In this document: piece after piece, positions 48,821-56,838 of the stretch
Layout of the letters: every line of letters starts with the position of its first letter
Numbering within the stretch: the stretch's first letter is position 1
From: Streptomyces sp. R21
GTDB taxonomy: Bacteria > Actinomycetota > Actinomycetes > Streptomycetales > Streptomycetaceae
Length of the DNA stretch: 64,000 nucleotides
Direction of reading: 5' to 3'
Assembly (NCBI RefSeq): GCF_041051975.1
Contig: NZ_CP163435.1
Location: forward strand, 8,163,001 to 8,227,000
Program-made: the position numbers and the translations under genes
Notes under the pieces: generated by a model
Database searches by the model: none
What the model was told of the DNA's origin: nothing
The model's input: the letters and a program-made list of their open reading frames with translations, nothing else

Positions 48821-49786
48821 TTCGCCCGACTGGCCTCAGCAACGACCCCCACCTGCCACATCGGCCTGGGTCTAGCCGCCGTCGGCCGCCCCGGCTACAT
48901 CAACCTCGGCCGAGACCAAGACCTCGGAGAGAACCGCAGCGTCGAGACGCTGCGCGCCCGCACCCACGAACTCCTCGACGCCGCCTACGCCCAGGGCGTG
49001 CGCTACTTCGACGCGGCCCGCTCCTACGGCCGCTCCGAGGAGTTCCTCGCCGGCTGGCTGAGCGGCCGGCCGGACATCGACGACGTCGTCATCGGCAGCA
49101 AATGGGGCTACACCTACACCGCCGACTGGCGCACCGACGCCGAGGCGCACGAGGTCAAGGACCACAGCCTCGCCGCGTACGAGAGGCAGCGGGCCGAGTC
49201 CGACGAGCTGCTCGGCCGCCGCCTCGACCTCTACCAGATCCACTCGGTGACCCCGGACAGCCCGGCCCTCACCGACAAGGAACTCCACGCCAAACTGGCC
49301 GAGGCCGCCGCCGCAGGACTGAGCGTCGGCTTCTCCACCAGCGGACCCGCCCAGTCCGACGCGATCCGCACCGCCCTCGCCGTGACGGTCGACGGCGAGC
49401 CCCTCTTCCGTACCGTCCAGGCGACGTACAACGCGCTGGAGACCTCCGCCGCGCCCGCGCTCGCCGAGGCGCACGACGCGGGGCTCACGGTGATCGTCAA
49501 GGAGGGCATGGCCAACGGCCGCCTCACCGCCGCGCACGCGCCGGACGCGGTCCTGGAGATCGCCGGGCAGGCCGGGGCCGCCGCGGACGCGGTCGCCCTC
49601 GCGCTCGTCCTACACCAGCCGTGGGCCGGTGTCGTCCTCTCCGGCGCGGCCACCACCATCCAGCTCGCCTCGAACCTGCACGCGGCCGTCGTCGACCTCG
49701 ACGAGGAGCAGCTGGCCCGGCTCACCGCCCTCGCCGAGGAGCCGGGAGCGTACTGGGCACGGCGCGGGCAGCTGCCCTGGAACTGA
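48815..49786 (+). CDS. Aldo/keto reductase
   Basis: A 323-residue AKR-fold NADPH-dependent carbonyl reductase. The catalytic tetrad is visible as Asp and Tyr in YFDAARSYGRSEEFL, Lys in VIGSKWGY and His in LYQIHSV. The C-terminal NADPH-binding segment SGAATTIQLASNL is present, and FARLASATTPTCHIGLGLAAVGRPG opens the protein. ATG 48815 has GGAG 6 nt upstream, both inside the right arm of a large inverted repeat. The substrate is unknown. Confidence 0.9.
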   Translation: MPFARLASATTPTCHIGLGLAAVGRPGYINLGRDQDLGENRSVETLRARTHELLDAAYAQGVRYFDAARSYGRSEEFLAGWLSGRPDIDDVVIGSKWGYTYTADWRTDAEAHEVKDHSLAAYERQRAESDELLGRRLDLYQIHSVTPDSPALTDKELHAKLAEAAAAGLSVGFSTSGPAQSDAIRTALAVTVDGEPLFRTVQATYNALETSAAPALAEAHDAGLTVIVKEGMANGRLTAAHAPDAVLEIAGQAGAAADAVALALVLHQPWAGVVLSGAATTIQLASNLHAAVVDLDEEQLARLTALAEEPGAYWARRGQLPWN

Positions 49787-49811
49787 GGACAGCTTTCTGA
49801 GGCGGCTCGGC

Positions 49812-49891
49812 GTGAGACGTATAAGCCCGCAGTGAGACGTATAAGCCCGTGGTGAGACCAATACGCCCGTGGTGAGACAAGGATGTCTCAC
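49812..49891. promoter_or_regulatory. 20-bp tandem repeats and palindromic TetR operator
   Basis: Units beginning GTGAGAC start at 49812, 49832, 49852 and 49872, an exact 20-bp period (two helical turns). The first two share GTGAGACGTATAAGCCCG. The last unit with GTCTCAC (49885-49891) forms GTGAGAC-N6-GTCTCAC, a perfect dyad, and another half-site TTGTCTCATG overlaps the TetR start. A -10-like TATGGT lies at 49898-49903. Confidence 0.8.
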
Positions 49892-49909
49892 ATGGGCTAT
49901 GGTTGTCTC

Positions 49910-50461
49910 ATGGCTGTCGACCGTGACCATGTGCTGCGCAGTGCCGCGGCCCTCCTGACCCGGAAATCCACCGCGACCATGGACGAGGTCGCCAAGGCGG
50001 CCGGGATCAGCAGGGCCACGCTGCACCGCCACTTCGCCGGACGCGACGCGGTCGTACGGGCGCTGGAGTCGCTCGGCATCGCGGAGTGCGAGGCGGCGCT
50101 CGACGCCGCGCGGCTCGACGAGGGCCCCGCCCAGGAGGCCGTACGCCGCATGGTGAAGGCGCTCGAAGGCGCGGCCGGACTGCTCGCGTTCCTCTACACC
50201 GAGAACCAGCTGTTCGAGGGCGACGAGCAGCACGAGGGCTGGGCCCGGCTCGACGCGCGGATCGGCGCGGTGTTCCGGCGTGGCCAGGAGAGCGGCGAGT
50301 TCCGTATCGACCTCACCCCGGCCTGGCTCACCGAGGCGCTCTACGGGCTGATGGCCTCCGGGGCGTGGGCCGTGACCGAAGGCCGGGTCGCCGCAAAGGA
50401 CTTCCCCTACATGATCGTCGAGCTGTTGCTCGGCGGCGCACTACGGAGAGAGGAATCATGA
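49910..50461 (+). CDS. TetR-family repressor
   Basis: A 183-residue TetR-like regulator. The N-terminal HTH (ATMDEVAKAAGISRATLHRHFAGRDAVV) occupies about residues 22-48, followed by a helical ligand domain. ATGs at 49883, 49892 and 49910 are in frame. 49910 is preferred because the operator dyad occupies the earlier ones and the -10-like TATGGT is placed for a leaderless start at 49910. It overlaps the MFS gene by 4 nt (ATGA). The repeats upstream suggest autoregulation and induction by the exported drug. Confidence 0.9.
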   Translation: MAVDRDHVLRSAAALLTRKSTATMDEVAKAAGISRATLHRHFAGRDAVVRALESLGIAECEAALDAARLDEGPAQEAVRRMVKALEGAAGLLAFLYTENQLFEGDEQHEGWARLDARIGAVFRRGQESGEFRIDLTPAWLTEALYGLMASGAWAVTEGRVAAKDFPYMIVELLLGGALRREES

Positions 50462-51981
50462 CCAGCACCCTGCAGCCGGTCACCACGACAGAGCTGGAGA
50501 AGCGTCCGGGCCGCTGGCTCGCGCTCTCCGTTCTCGTCCTGGCCGTGCTGCTGGTGGCCGTCGACGCGACCGTCCTCGGCCTCGCGACCCCGTACATCAG
50601 CGAGGACTTGAAGCCCTCCGGCACCCAGCTCCTGTGGATCGGTGACGTCTACTCGTTCGTCATCGCCGGACTGCTCGTCTCCATGGGCAGCCTCGGCGAC
50701 CGCATCGGCCGCAAGAAGCTGCTGCTCATCGGATCGACGGCGTTCGGCGCGGTCTCCGTGCTCAACGCCTACGCCACGACACCGGAGATGATGATCCTGG
50801 CGCGGGCGCTGCTCGGTGTCGCGGGCGCGACGCTGATGCCCGCCACCCTCGCCCTGATCCGCAACCTCTTCCACGACCCGCGCGAGCGCAGTCTCGCCAT
50901 CGGTATCTGGGGCGCAACGGCCTCCGCCGGTACGGCAGTCGGCCCGGTCGTGGGAGGCTTCCTGCTCGAACACTTCTGGTGGGGTTCCGTCTTCCTGATC
51001 AACCTCCCCGTGATGGCGGTCCTCGTCCTCGTCGGCATCAAGTTGCTGCCCGAGTCGCGGAATCCCGATCCCGGCCCGTGGGACCTGACCAGTGTCCTGC
51101 TCTCCCTCGTCGGCATGATCGGCCTCGTGTACGCGGTGAAGGAGGCCGCCGCCCACGGAGTGAGCGGAGAGGCGGCCGCCGCAGGCCTGCTCGGCGTCGG
51201 CGCGCTCTGCTGGTTCGTGCGCCGCCAACTCACGCTGCCCACCCCGCTGTTGGACATGCGACTGTTCCGCAACCGTGGCTTCTCGGCGGCGGTCCTCGCC
51301 GACCTGCTCACCATCCTCGGTCTGGCCGGCCTCATCTTCTTCCTCTCGCAGTACCTGCAACTCGTGCAGGGCAGAGGACCGTTCGAGGCGGGTCTCGCCG
51401 AACTCCCCGCAGCCGTCGGCGCGGTGGCGGCGGGTCTGATCGCGGGCACGGTCGCCCGGCGGTTGTCCGTACGGGCCGTGGTCGCGGGTGGCCTCGCGGC
51501 GGTGGGCCTGGCGCTGGCCGCGCTCACCCTGCTGAGCCAGTCCACCGGCTATCCGCTGCTCGGCGGCGCGCTCCTGGTCGTCGGCATCGGCGCGGGCTTC
51601 TCCTTCACCGTGACCGCCGACGTGATCCTCTCCAGCGTGCCCAAGGAGCAGGCGGGTGCCGCCTCCGCGGTCTCCGAGACGGCGTACGAACTCGGCGCCG
51701 CCCTAGGCATCGCGCTCCTCGGCTCCATCGTCACCGGCGCCTACCGCGGCTTCACGGCCCCGGCGGGCACCCCGGAGGCGGCCCACGAGTCGCTCGGCGG
51801 CGCGGCCGAGGTCGCATCCGGACTTCCGGCCGACACGGCGGACGCACTCATGGACTCGGCCCGCACCGCTTTCGTCGAGGGCCTCACCCTGGCAGCGGGC
51901 ATCGGAGCGGCGGTACTGCTCGCCACAGCGGTGGCGGCGTGGTTCCTGCTGAGGGGACAGCGGCTTGAGGGCGCCCCGTAA
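50458..51981 (+). CDS. DHA2-type MFS drug efflux transporter
   Basis: A 507-residue, 14-helix proton antiporter of the QacA/SmvA/EmrB group: TM1 LALSVLVLAVLLVAVDATVLGLATP with motif D-like residues, loop motif A GSLGDRIGRKKLLL, motif C-like GPVVGGFLLEHFWWGSVFLINLP, and QAGAASAVSETAYELGAALGIALLGS. It should export hydrophobic or cationic drugs. The start overlaps the TetR stop. A Streptomyces dispersed repeat begins at its last codons. Confidence 0.93.
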   Translation: MTSTLQPVTTTELEKRPGRWLALSVLVLAVLLVAVDATVLGLATPYISEDLKPSGTQLLWIGDVYSFVIAGLLVSMGSLGDRIGRKKLLLIGSTAFGAVSVLNAYATTPEMMILARALLGVAGATLMPATLALIRNLFHDPRERSLAIGIWGATASAGTAVGPVVGGFLLEHFWWGSVFLINLPVMAVLVLVGIKLLPESRNPDPGPWDLTSVLLSLVGMIGLVYAVKEAAAHGVSGEAAAAGLLGVGALCWFVRRQLTLPTPLLDMRLFRNRGFSAAVLADLLTILGLAGLIFFLSQYLQLVQGRGPFEAGLAELPAAVGAVAAGLIAGTVARRLSVRAVVAGGLAAVGLALAALTLLSQSTGYPLLGGALLVVGIGAGFSFTVTADVILSSVPKEQAGAASAVSETAYELGAALGIALLGSIVTGAYRGFTAPAGTPEAAHESLGGAAEVASGLPADTADALMDSARTAFVEGLTLAAGIGAAVLLATAVAAWFLLRGQRLEGAP

Positions 51982-52012
51982 GGGGCACGGGGAACTGCGC
52001 GAGCAACCACGG
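51971..52012. repeat. Streptomyces-type dispersed 3'-end motif
   Basis: GCCCCGTAAGGGGC (51972-51985) followed by ACGGGGAACTGCGCGAGCAA resembles the short GGGGAACTGCGCG-type motif found after many Streptomyces genes. The GCCCC/GGGGC arms form a hairpin, so it may act as terminator for the MFS gene. Recognised from memory. Confidence 0.55.
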
Positions 52013-52071
52013 ACTGTCCGCAGCCGCCGTACGGCACATGCCGGGCGGCGCTGCGGCGGATCCGGCTTCCG

Positions 52072-52743
52072 CTACGCGGCCTTGGCCTTCGTGGCGTACA
52101 TGTCCACATACTCCTGCCCGGACAACCGCATGACCTCGGTCATCACCGAGTCGGTCACGGCGCGCAGCACGTACCGGTCACGGTCCATGCCCTCGTACCG
52201 CGAGAACTCCATGGCCTCGCCGAAGCGAACGGTGACCCGGCCGGGCCGCGGCATCCCCGCGCCGCCGGGCTGCAGCTTGTCGGTGCCGATCATCGCGAAC
52301 GGGACGACCGGGGCGCCGGTCATCAGGGTGAGCCGGGCGATGCCGGTGCGGCCGCGGTAGAGCCGGCCGTCGGGGGAGCGGGTGCCCTCGGGGTAGATGC
52401 CGAAGACCTTGCCCTCCTCCAGCACACGGCGGCCGGTCATCAGCGCGGCGACTCCGCCGTTGGCGCCGTCCCGGTCCACCGGGATCATGCCGACGCCGGT
52501 GAAGAACCAGGCCATCAGGCGGCCCTTGAGCCCCTTGCCGGTGACGTACTCGTCCTTGCCGATGAAGAGCACCTGCCGGTCGCACACCAGCGGCAGGATC
52601 ATGGAGTCGATGAAGGTGAGGTGGTTGCCGGCCAGGATCACCGGGCCGTCGCCCGGGATGTGCTCCACACCCTCCACCCGTGGGCGGAACATCAGGCGCA
52701 TGATCGGTCCGAGCACTGCCTTGATGAGCGCGAAGCGGGACAA
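52072..52743 (-). CDS. 1-acyl-sn-glycerol-3-phosphate acyltransferase (PlsC-like)
   Basis: A membrane-associated lysophospholipid acyltransferase making phosphatidate-type lipids. The HX4D motif is in GNHLTFIDSM, the substrate-binding motif in FGIYPEGTRSPDGRLYRGRTG, and PVVPFAMIGTDKLQP follows. TTG 52743 gives 223 residues, has GGAGGG 4 nt upstream and starts SRFALIKAVLGPIMRLMFRP, as in Streptomyces homologues. An ATG near 52850 is open but adds a segment without homology. Confidence 0.88.
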   Translation of the reverse strand: MSRFALIKAVLGPIMRLMFRPRVEGVEHIPGDGPVILAGNHLTFIDSMILPLVCDRQVLFIGKDEYVTGKGLKGRLMAWFFTGVGMIPVDRDGANGGVAALMTGRRVLEEGKVFGIYPEGTRSPDGRLYRGRTGIARLTLMTGAPVVPFAMIGTDKLQPGGAGMPRPGRVTVRFGEAMEFSRYEGMDRDRYVLRAVTDSVMTEVMRLSGQEYVDMYATKAKAA

Positions 52744-53173
52744 CGGGCCCTCCGGTGTCAAGGGATCGGTATGAAGTAAGTCTGTGCAGGTGAGGACGAT
52801 ACTCGCGGTTTCCGGGTGATTGCACATCGGGTTCACTGAGTAGATACGCATTGTTGACTCACGTTTACCTGCGACGCTGTCCCGTTTCGTCCCCGTCACG
52901 CGGGCGCGCAGATGTGACGGACATCGCGCGGAACACCGACCGGCTTATGAACAGAGGGAGTTGTGGGGCACGTGCGCACGGTGCCCGCCGCACCCGCTGC
53001 TCGCCCGCTCGGGTTCCCGGGTCCGCGCGGCCGACACGTCCTCAACGCCTGCATTCCGTACGACATCCAGCGTCACCCGCGTGTTCCGCCGCGGGTCTCC
53101 CCACCGTCACCCACGGGCCCCTACGATCGTCCCGCTTTGACAGGTACGGGGCGGTACGGCGGGAGGAGCGCTC
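52744..53173. other. 430-bp divergent intergenic region
   Basis: The gap between the divergent acyltransferase and GDPD genes. The acyltransferase frame stays open to 52899 but the extra sequence looks non-coding. TACGAT at 53122-53127 is a -10-like box for the GDPD gene. No RNA gene or repeat was seen. Confidence 0.6.
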
Positions 53174-54337
53174 ATGGCGACACAGGGGTCGGACGAGCAG
53201 GGGCGGGGCACGGCGCGCAGGACGCTGCTCGGGGCCGCGGTGCTCGGCGCGAGCGGAGCGGTCATCGGACTGCCCGGCGTGGCGAGAGCCGACGAGCGCC
53301 ACGCCGGCGGCGGCTACCGGAGCCTGCCGAAGCCGACCGTCATCGGCCACCGGGGCGCCAGCGGCTACCGCCCCGAACACACCTTCGGCTCGTACGAGCT
53401 CGCCCTCGACCTGGGCGCCGACGTCGTCGAGGCGGGCGACCTGGTGCCCACCAAGGACGGCCACCTCGTATGCCGTCACGAACCGGAGATCGGCGGGACC
53501 ACCGACGTCGCGGCGCACCCCGAGTTCGCCGGCCGCAAGACCACCAAGACGCTGGACGGCGTCGCCACAACCGGCTGGTTCACCGAGGACTTCACGCTCG
53601 CCGAGCTGAAGACGCTGCGCGCGATCGAGCGCATCCCCGCCAACCGCCAGCGCAACACGATCTACAACGGCCGCTGGGAGATCCCCACCTTCGAAGAGGT
53701 GCTCCAGTGGCAGGACGAGCAGACCCGCAAGCGCGGCAAGCAGGTCTGGATCTACCCCGAGACCAAGCACCCCACGTACTTCCGGGGCCTCGGCCTCGGC
53801 CTGGAGGAGCGGCTCGCCAAGATCCTGCACAAGCACGGCAAGGACAGGAAGAACTCGCCGGTCATCATCCAGTCCTTCGAGCCGAGCAGCATCCAGCGGC
53901 TGGACAAGCTGGTCGGCAACCCGCTCGTCGTGCTGCTGTCCGGCGCGAGCACCCGCCCCTGGGACTTCGTGGCGGCGGGCGACCCGCGCACCGTCGCCGA
54001 CCTCGTCACGCCCGCGGGCCTGAAGTGGATCGCCTCGTACGCGCAGGGCATCGGCCCGACCCTCGACCTGGTCATCCCGAAGGACGCGAACGGCGCCCTC
54101 ACCACACCGACCACGCTCGTCGCCGACGCGCACAAGGCAGGCCTGATCCTGCATCCCTACACGATGCGCAACGAGAACACCTTCCTGCCCGCGAACTTCC
54201 GCACGGGCGCCGACCCGAACGCCTACGGCGACGTCTTCGGCGCGTTCCGGACGTACTTCGCGACCGGCATCGACGGCGTCTTCTCCGACAACGCGGACAC
54301 CGCGCTGCTCGCCCGCGAGGACTTCGTCAACGGATGA
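53174..54337 (+). CDS. Tat-exported glycerophosphodiester phosphodiesterase
   Basis: A 387-residue secreted GlpQ-type enzyme hydrolysing glycerophosphodiesters to glycerol-3-phosphate and alcohol. The Tat signal is GTARRTLLGAAVLGASGAVIGLPGVARA. The TIM barrel has the catalytic His in VIGHRGASGYRPEHT, then VVEAGDLVPTKDG and HEPEIGGTTD, and late metal and substrate residues in KHPTYF and GIDGVFSDN. In most family members the second acidic site reads E-x-D; here it is EAGD. GGAGGAG lies before ATG 53174. Confidence 0.93.
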   Translation: MATQGSDEQGRGTARRTLLGAAVLGASGAVIGLPGVARADERHAGGGYRSLPKPTVIGHRGASGYRPEHTFGSYELALDLGADVVEAGDLVPTKDGHLVCRHEPEIGGTTDVAAHPEFAGRKTTKTLDGVATTGWFTEDFTLAELKTLRAIERIPANRQRNTIYNGRWEIPTFEEVLQWQDEQTRKRGKQVWIYPETKHPTYFRGLGLGLEERLAKILHKHGKDRKNSPVIIQSFEPSSIQRLDKLVGNPLVVLLSGASTRPWDFVAAGDPRTVADLVTPAGLKWIASYAQGIGPTLDLVIPKDANGALTTPTTLVADAHKAGLILHPYTMRNENTFLPANFRTGADPNAYGDVFGAFRTYFATGIDGVFSDNADTALLAREDFVNG

Positions 54338-54411
54338 CCCCGCCACCCCGGTTGGGGTGACAACCGGCCGCCCCGGCAACCTCCCGCCCGGGCGGCCGCG
54401 TGATGGGGCAT

Positions 54412-54918
54412 ATGACACACGAGATGCTCGCCACGCTGCGCCCGCTGCTCGTCGCCGAGGCCTCGGCCGAGGCCCGCGCCTGTGGCACCGAGCAGAGCGA
54501 CCTGGAACAGGCCGTCTGGCTCCGCCTCCTGGAGCGCCTCGACACGGACGGTCCGCCCGTTGACCCGCATGGGTGGCTGCGCCGGGCGGTCCGCTCCGAA
54601 GGGCGCCGCAGCCGCCGCACGGCCCGACTCGAACGGCCGTACGCCGCCGAGCCCGCCGACGACCACGGTGCCGGGCCGGAGCAGCAGGCCCTCGCCGCCG
54701 CCCGCGACCGGGCGCTCCACGACGCCGTACGACGTCTGCCCGGCCGTTGTCCTTCGCTGATGGCGGCGCTGCTGTCCCCCAAGGACCTCACTTATCGCGA
54801 AATCGCAGGGGAGTTGGGTATCTCACAGGGCAGTCTGGGTCCGGAACGTTCCAGATGCCTGGGATGTCTGCGCCGATTGCTGACGCCGGAGGTTGCGGCC
54901 CGCGAACCGCGGGGATAG
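54412..54918 (+). CDS. Sigma-70-like RNA polymerase sigma factor, small
   Basis: A 168-residue protein with sigma-factor-like parts. A short region 2-like helix stretch (SDLEQAVWLRLLERLD ... PHGWLRRAVRSEGRRSRR) is followed by a region 4 HTH (LTYREIAGELGISQGSLGPERSRCLGCLRRLL). Region 2 is shorter than in a normal ECF sigma and its -10 recognition helices are weak, so it could be a divergent sigma or an HTH regulator. ATG 54412 (GGGG 5 nt upstream) gives the family start; ATGs at 54400/54403 are possible. The GNAT gene follows closely. Confidence 0.75.
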   Translation: MTHEMLATLRPLLVAEASAEARACGTEQSDLEQAVWLRLLERLDTDGPPVDPHGWLRRAVRSEGRRSRRTARLERPYAAEPADDHGAGPEQQALAAARDRALHDAVRRLPGRCPSLMAALLSPKDLTYREIAGELGISQGSLGPERSRCLGCLRRLLTPEVAAREPRG

Positions 54919-54965
54919 GAGTGAGGGACCAACCGGTGGAACAGGTGAGCGGGAGGCATGCACAC

Positions 54966-55469
54966 ATGGGCATGAGCGTGACCATCTCGGCGGCGACCGA
55001 ACAGGACGCCGAGCAGATCCTCAAGCTGCAGTACCTCTGCTACCAGAGCGAGGCCGAGCTGTACGGCGACTACGGCATCGAGCCACTCACCCAGCCCCTC
55101 GACTCCCTCAAGGCCGAGCTGGCCGAGGGCACGGTCCTGGTGGCCCGGCTCGGGGACGAGGTGGTGGCCTCCGTACGCGGCGCGGTCGACGCCGAGGGCA
55201 CGGCCCGCATCAACAAGCTGATCGTCCACCCGCGCATGCAGCGCCATGGGCTGGGCGGACGCCTGCTCGCCGCCATCGAGGCGAAGCTCGGCGCGGACGG
55301 CGCGGCCAAGTCCTTCCAGCTCTTCACCGGCCACCGCAGCGACCACAACCTGCGGCTCTACCGCAAGCACGGCTACGCGCAGGTCTCCACCGAGCGCGTC
55401 GACGAGCGCCTCACCCTGGTGACCCTGGCCAAGGGCGCCGACGTGGACGCCTTCGTCGCGAGCGCCTAG
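54966..55469 (+). CDS. GNAT-family N-acetyltransferase
   Basis: A 167-residue acyl-CoA N-acetyltransferase. The core is VVASVRGAVDAEGTARINKLIVHPRMQRHGLGGRLL, where QRHGLGGRL is the acetyl-CoA pyrophosphate loop (Q/RxxGxG/A), followed by LFTGHRSDHNLRLYRKHGYAQ. ATG 54966 has GGGAGG 9 nt upstream; ATG 54972 is a near alternative. The substrate is unknown. It lies 47 nt after the sigma-like gene and may be co-transcribed. Confidence 0.9.
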   Translation: MGMSVTISAATEQDAEQILKLQYLCYQSEAELYGDYGIEPLTQPLDSLKAELAEGTVLVARLGDEVVASVRGAVDAEGTARINKLIVHPRMQRHGLGGRLLAAIEAKLGADGAAKSFQLFTGHRSDHNLRLYRKHGYAQVSTERVDERLTLVTLAKGADVDAFVASA

Positions 55470-55484
55470 CCCCTTGCCTGTCGC

Positions 55485-55910
55485 CTAGCCGTCGGCGGTC
55501 GTACGCGCCTTGCGCAGCCAGTACATCGCCGACAGCGGCAGCAGCACCGGGATGAACAGATAGCCCATCCCGTAGTCCGACCACACCGTCGCGTCGGGGA
55601 AGGCGGACGGCTCCACGAGCGTCCACGTCCCGACCGTCAGCACACCCGCGAGCTCGGCGGCGCAGCACACCAGCGCCGCCTTGCGGGCCGTCTCCCCGCC
55701 GCGCACCAGCGAGTACGTGATGAACCCGTACACGAGGCCCGCCACCGCGGAGAGCGAGTAGGCCAGCGGGGCCTTGTCGAACTCCGTCGAGATCTGCACC
55801 GCCGAGCGCGAGACCGCGCCGACGACCATCACGCCGTAGAGCCAGACCAGCAGCATGCCCGGCCCGCTGATCAGCCGGGTCCTGCGCGGCTTCTCCTCCG
55901 TGGACGTCAT
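55485..55910 (-). CDS. Integral membrane protein, four helices
   Basis: A 141-residue membrane protein of unknown role. Four hydrophobic helices (LLVWLYGVMVVGAVS, YSLSAVAGLVYGFITYSLV, AALVCCAAELAGVLTVGTWTLV and GYLFIPVLLPLSAMYWL) follow a polar STEEKPRRTR start. ATG 55910 comes 1 nt after the stop of the preceding gene (TGAGATG), so the two form a coupled pair. No family was recognised with confidence. Confidence 0.75.
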   Translation of the reverse strand: MTSTEEKPRRTRLISGPGMLLVWLYGVMVVGAVSRSAVQISTEFDKAPLAYSLSAVAGLVYGFITYSLVRGGETARKAALVCCAAELAGVLTVGTWTLVEPSAFPDATVWSDYGMGYLFIPVLLPLSAMYWLRKARTTADG

Positions 55911-55911
55911 C

Positions 55912-56271
55912 TCAGCCTCCCCAGATGTCATAGAGCCGCACCTCCAGGACGGCGAGGACGACGCCGCCGGCCGCCACGGTGATCGAGCCCCAGCGCGTGC
56001 GCTCCGCCAGCGACATGAAACCGGCCGCCGGGATGCAGGCGAACGCACCGAGCAGATACGCCACGAAGATCGTCGTGCCCTGCTCCGGCTTCTCGCCGCG
56101 CGCCAGCTGGACGACGCCGATGACCAGCTGCACCAGGGCCAGCACCGACACCGCGGCCATGCCGATGAAGTGCCAGTCCTTGGTCGGCTGATCACGGTAG
56201 GCGGCCCAGCCGCACCAGGCGGCGAGCGCGAGCGCGGCGACGGCCGTCGCGACCGTCAGGGCATCAAGCAT
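55912..56271 (-). CDS. Small integral membrane protein
   Basis: A 119-residue, four-helix membrane protein (LDALTVATAVAALALAAW, FIGMAAVSVLALVQLVIGVVQ, TIFVAYLLGAFACIPAAGF, SITVAAGGVVLAVLEVRL) of unknown function. First of a two-gene unit with the downstream membrane protein. The upstream 277-nt gap, shared with the divergent leader peptide gene, has no further recognisable element. Confidence 0.75.
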   Translation of the reverse strand: MLDALTVATAVAALALAAWCGWAAYRDQPTKDWHFIGMAAVSVLALVQLVIGVVQLARGEKPEQGTTIFVAYLLGAFACIPAAGFMSLAERTRWGSITVAAGGVVLAVLEVRLYDIWGG

Positions 56272-56548
56272 GCCGTGACCCTATTACGGCCCAAAAGGCC
56301 CGGTGCCCCCGCCCCCGGGGTGCCCCCGGACCGGCCGCGCCTCCCGCTGCGGCCATCGTGGTCTTGGCCACAACCCATGCGGCGTACGAGCCGCACGCGA
56401 CCCTTGTGGAGAGCGCCCCTCGCCCTTGTCGGCACTGGTCACCGGCGGGGGAGCGGCGATCTCCGTCCGGCGCCGGACGCTGTCCACCACTGTCCGCATT
56501 GCGGACAGCGATGACGGCCCCCGGCTGTACGTCTGCTTTACTCGTTTC

Positions 56549-56635
56549 ATGACCACGACGAGCTGCCGCACCTTTGCGACCGAGGCGACCACGACGCCCG
56601 GTGCTCGTTGTATGTGTCGAATGTGCGCCTTCTAG
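56549..56635 (+). CDS. Cys/Met-rich leader peptide before metNIQ
   Basis: A 28-residue open frame, MTTTSCRTFATEATTTPGAR then CMCRMCAF, ending 203 nt before metN. It holds four Cys and three Met, clustered at the end, where ribosome stalling would sense Cys or Met supply. TTTACT (56537-56542) is a -10-like box that would give a start at the ATG, i.e. a leaderless transcript. Cys-rich leader peptides before sulphur genes are known in actinobacteria. The 203-nt gap to metN shows no clear terminator stem, so the mechanism is uncertain. Confidence 0.6.
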   Translation: MTTTSCRTFATEATTTPGARCMCRMCAF

Positions 56636-56838
56636 AGGGCCCCCGCACCACCTGAGTTTCGCGCCCCGAAGCGAGACCGCCGCCCCCTGTCCGTACCCCG
56701 TACGTGACTCGGGCTGCCCCGCGCACACGTTCTCCCCCGGTTCCATCGCCACCGCGAGAACCGTGCCGCGTTCCCGACCGCATGCACTCGTGCCCGGGCA
56801 CACCCACGCCCGCGCACTCGACAGTGACGGAAACCCCA

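Noticed and set aside
49812..49891. Possible CRISPR-like repeat array
   Set aside because: Units are directly tandem at 20 bp without spacers and end in a TetR-type dyad; no cas genes.
52744..52899. N-terminal extension of the PlsC-like protein to an upstream ATG/GTG
   Set aside because: The TTG at 52743 has a strong SD at the right spacing and gives the family length; the extension has no homology by eye.
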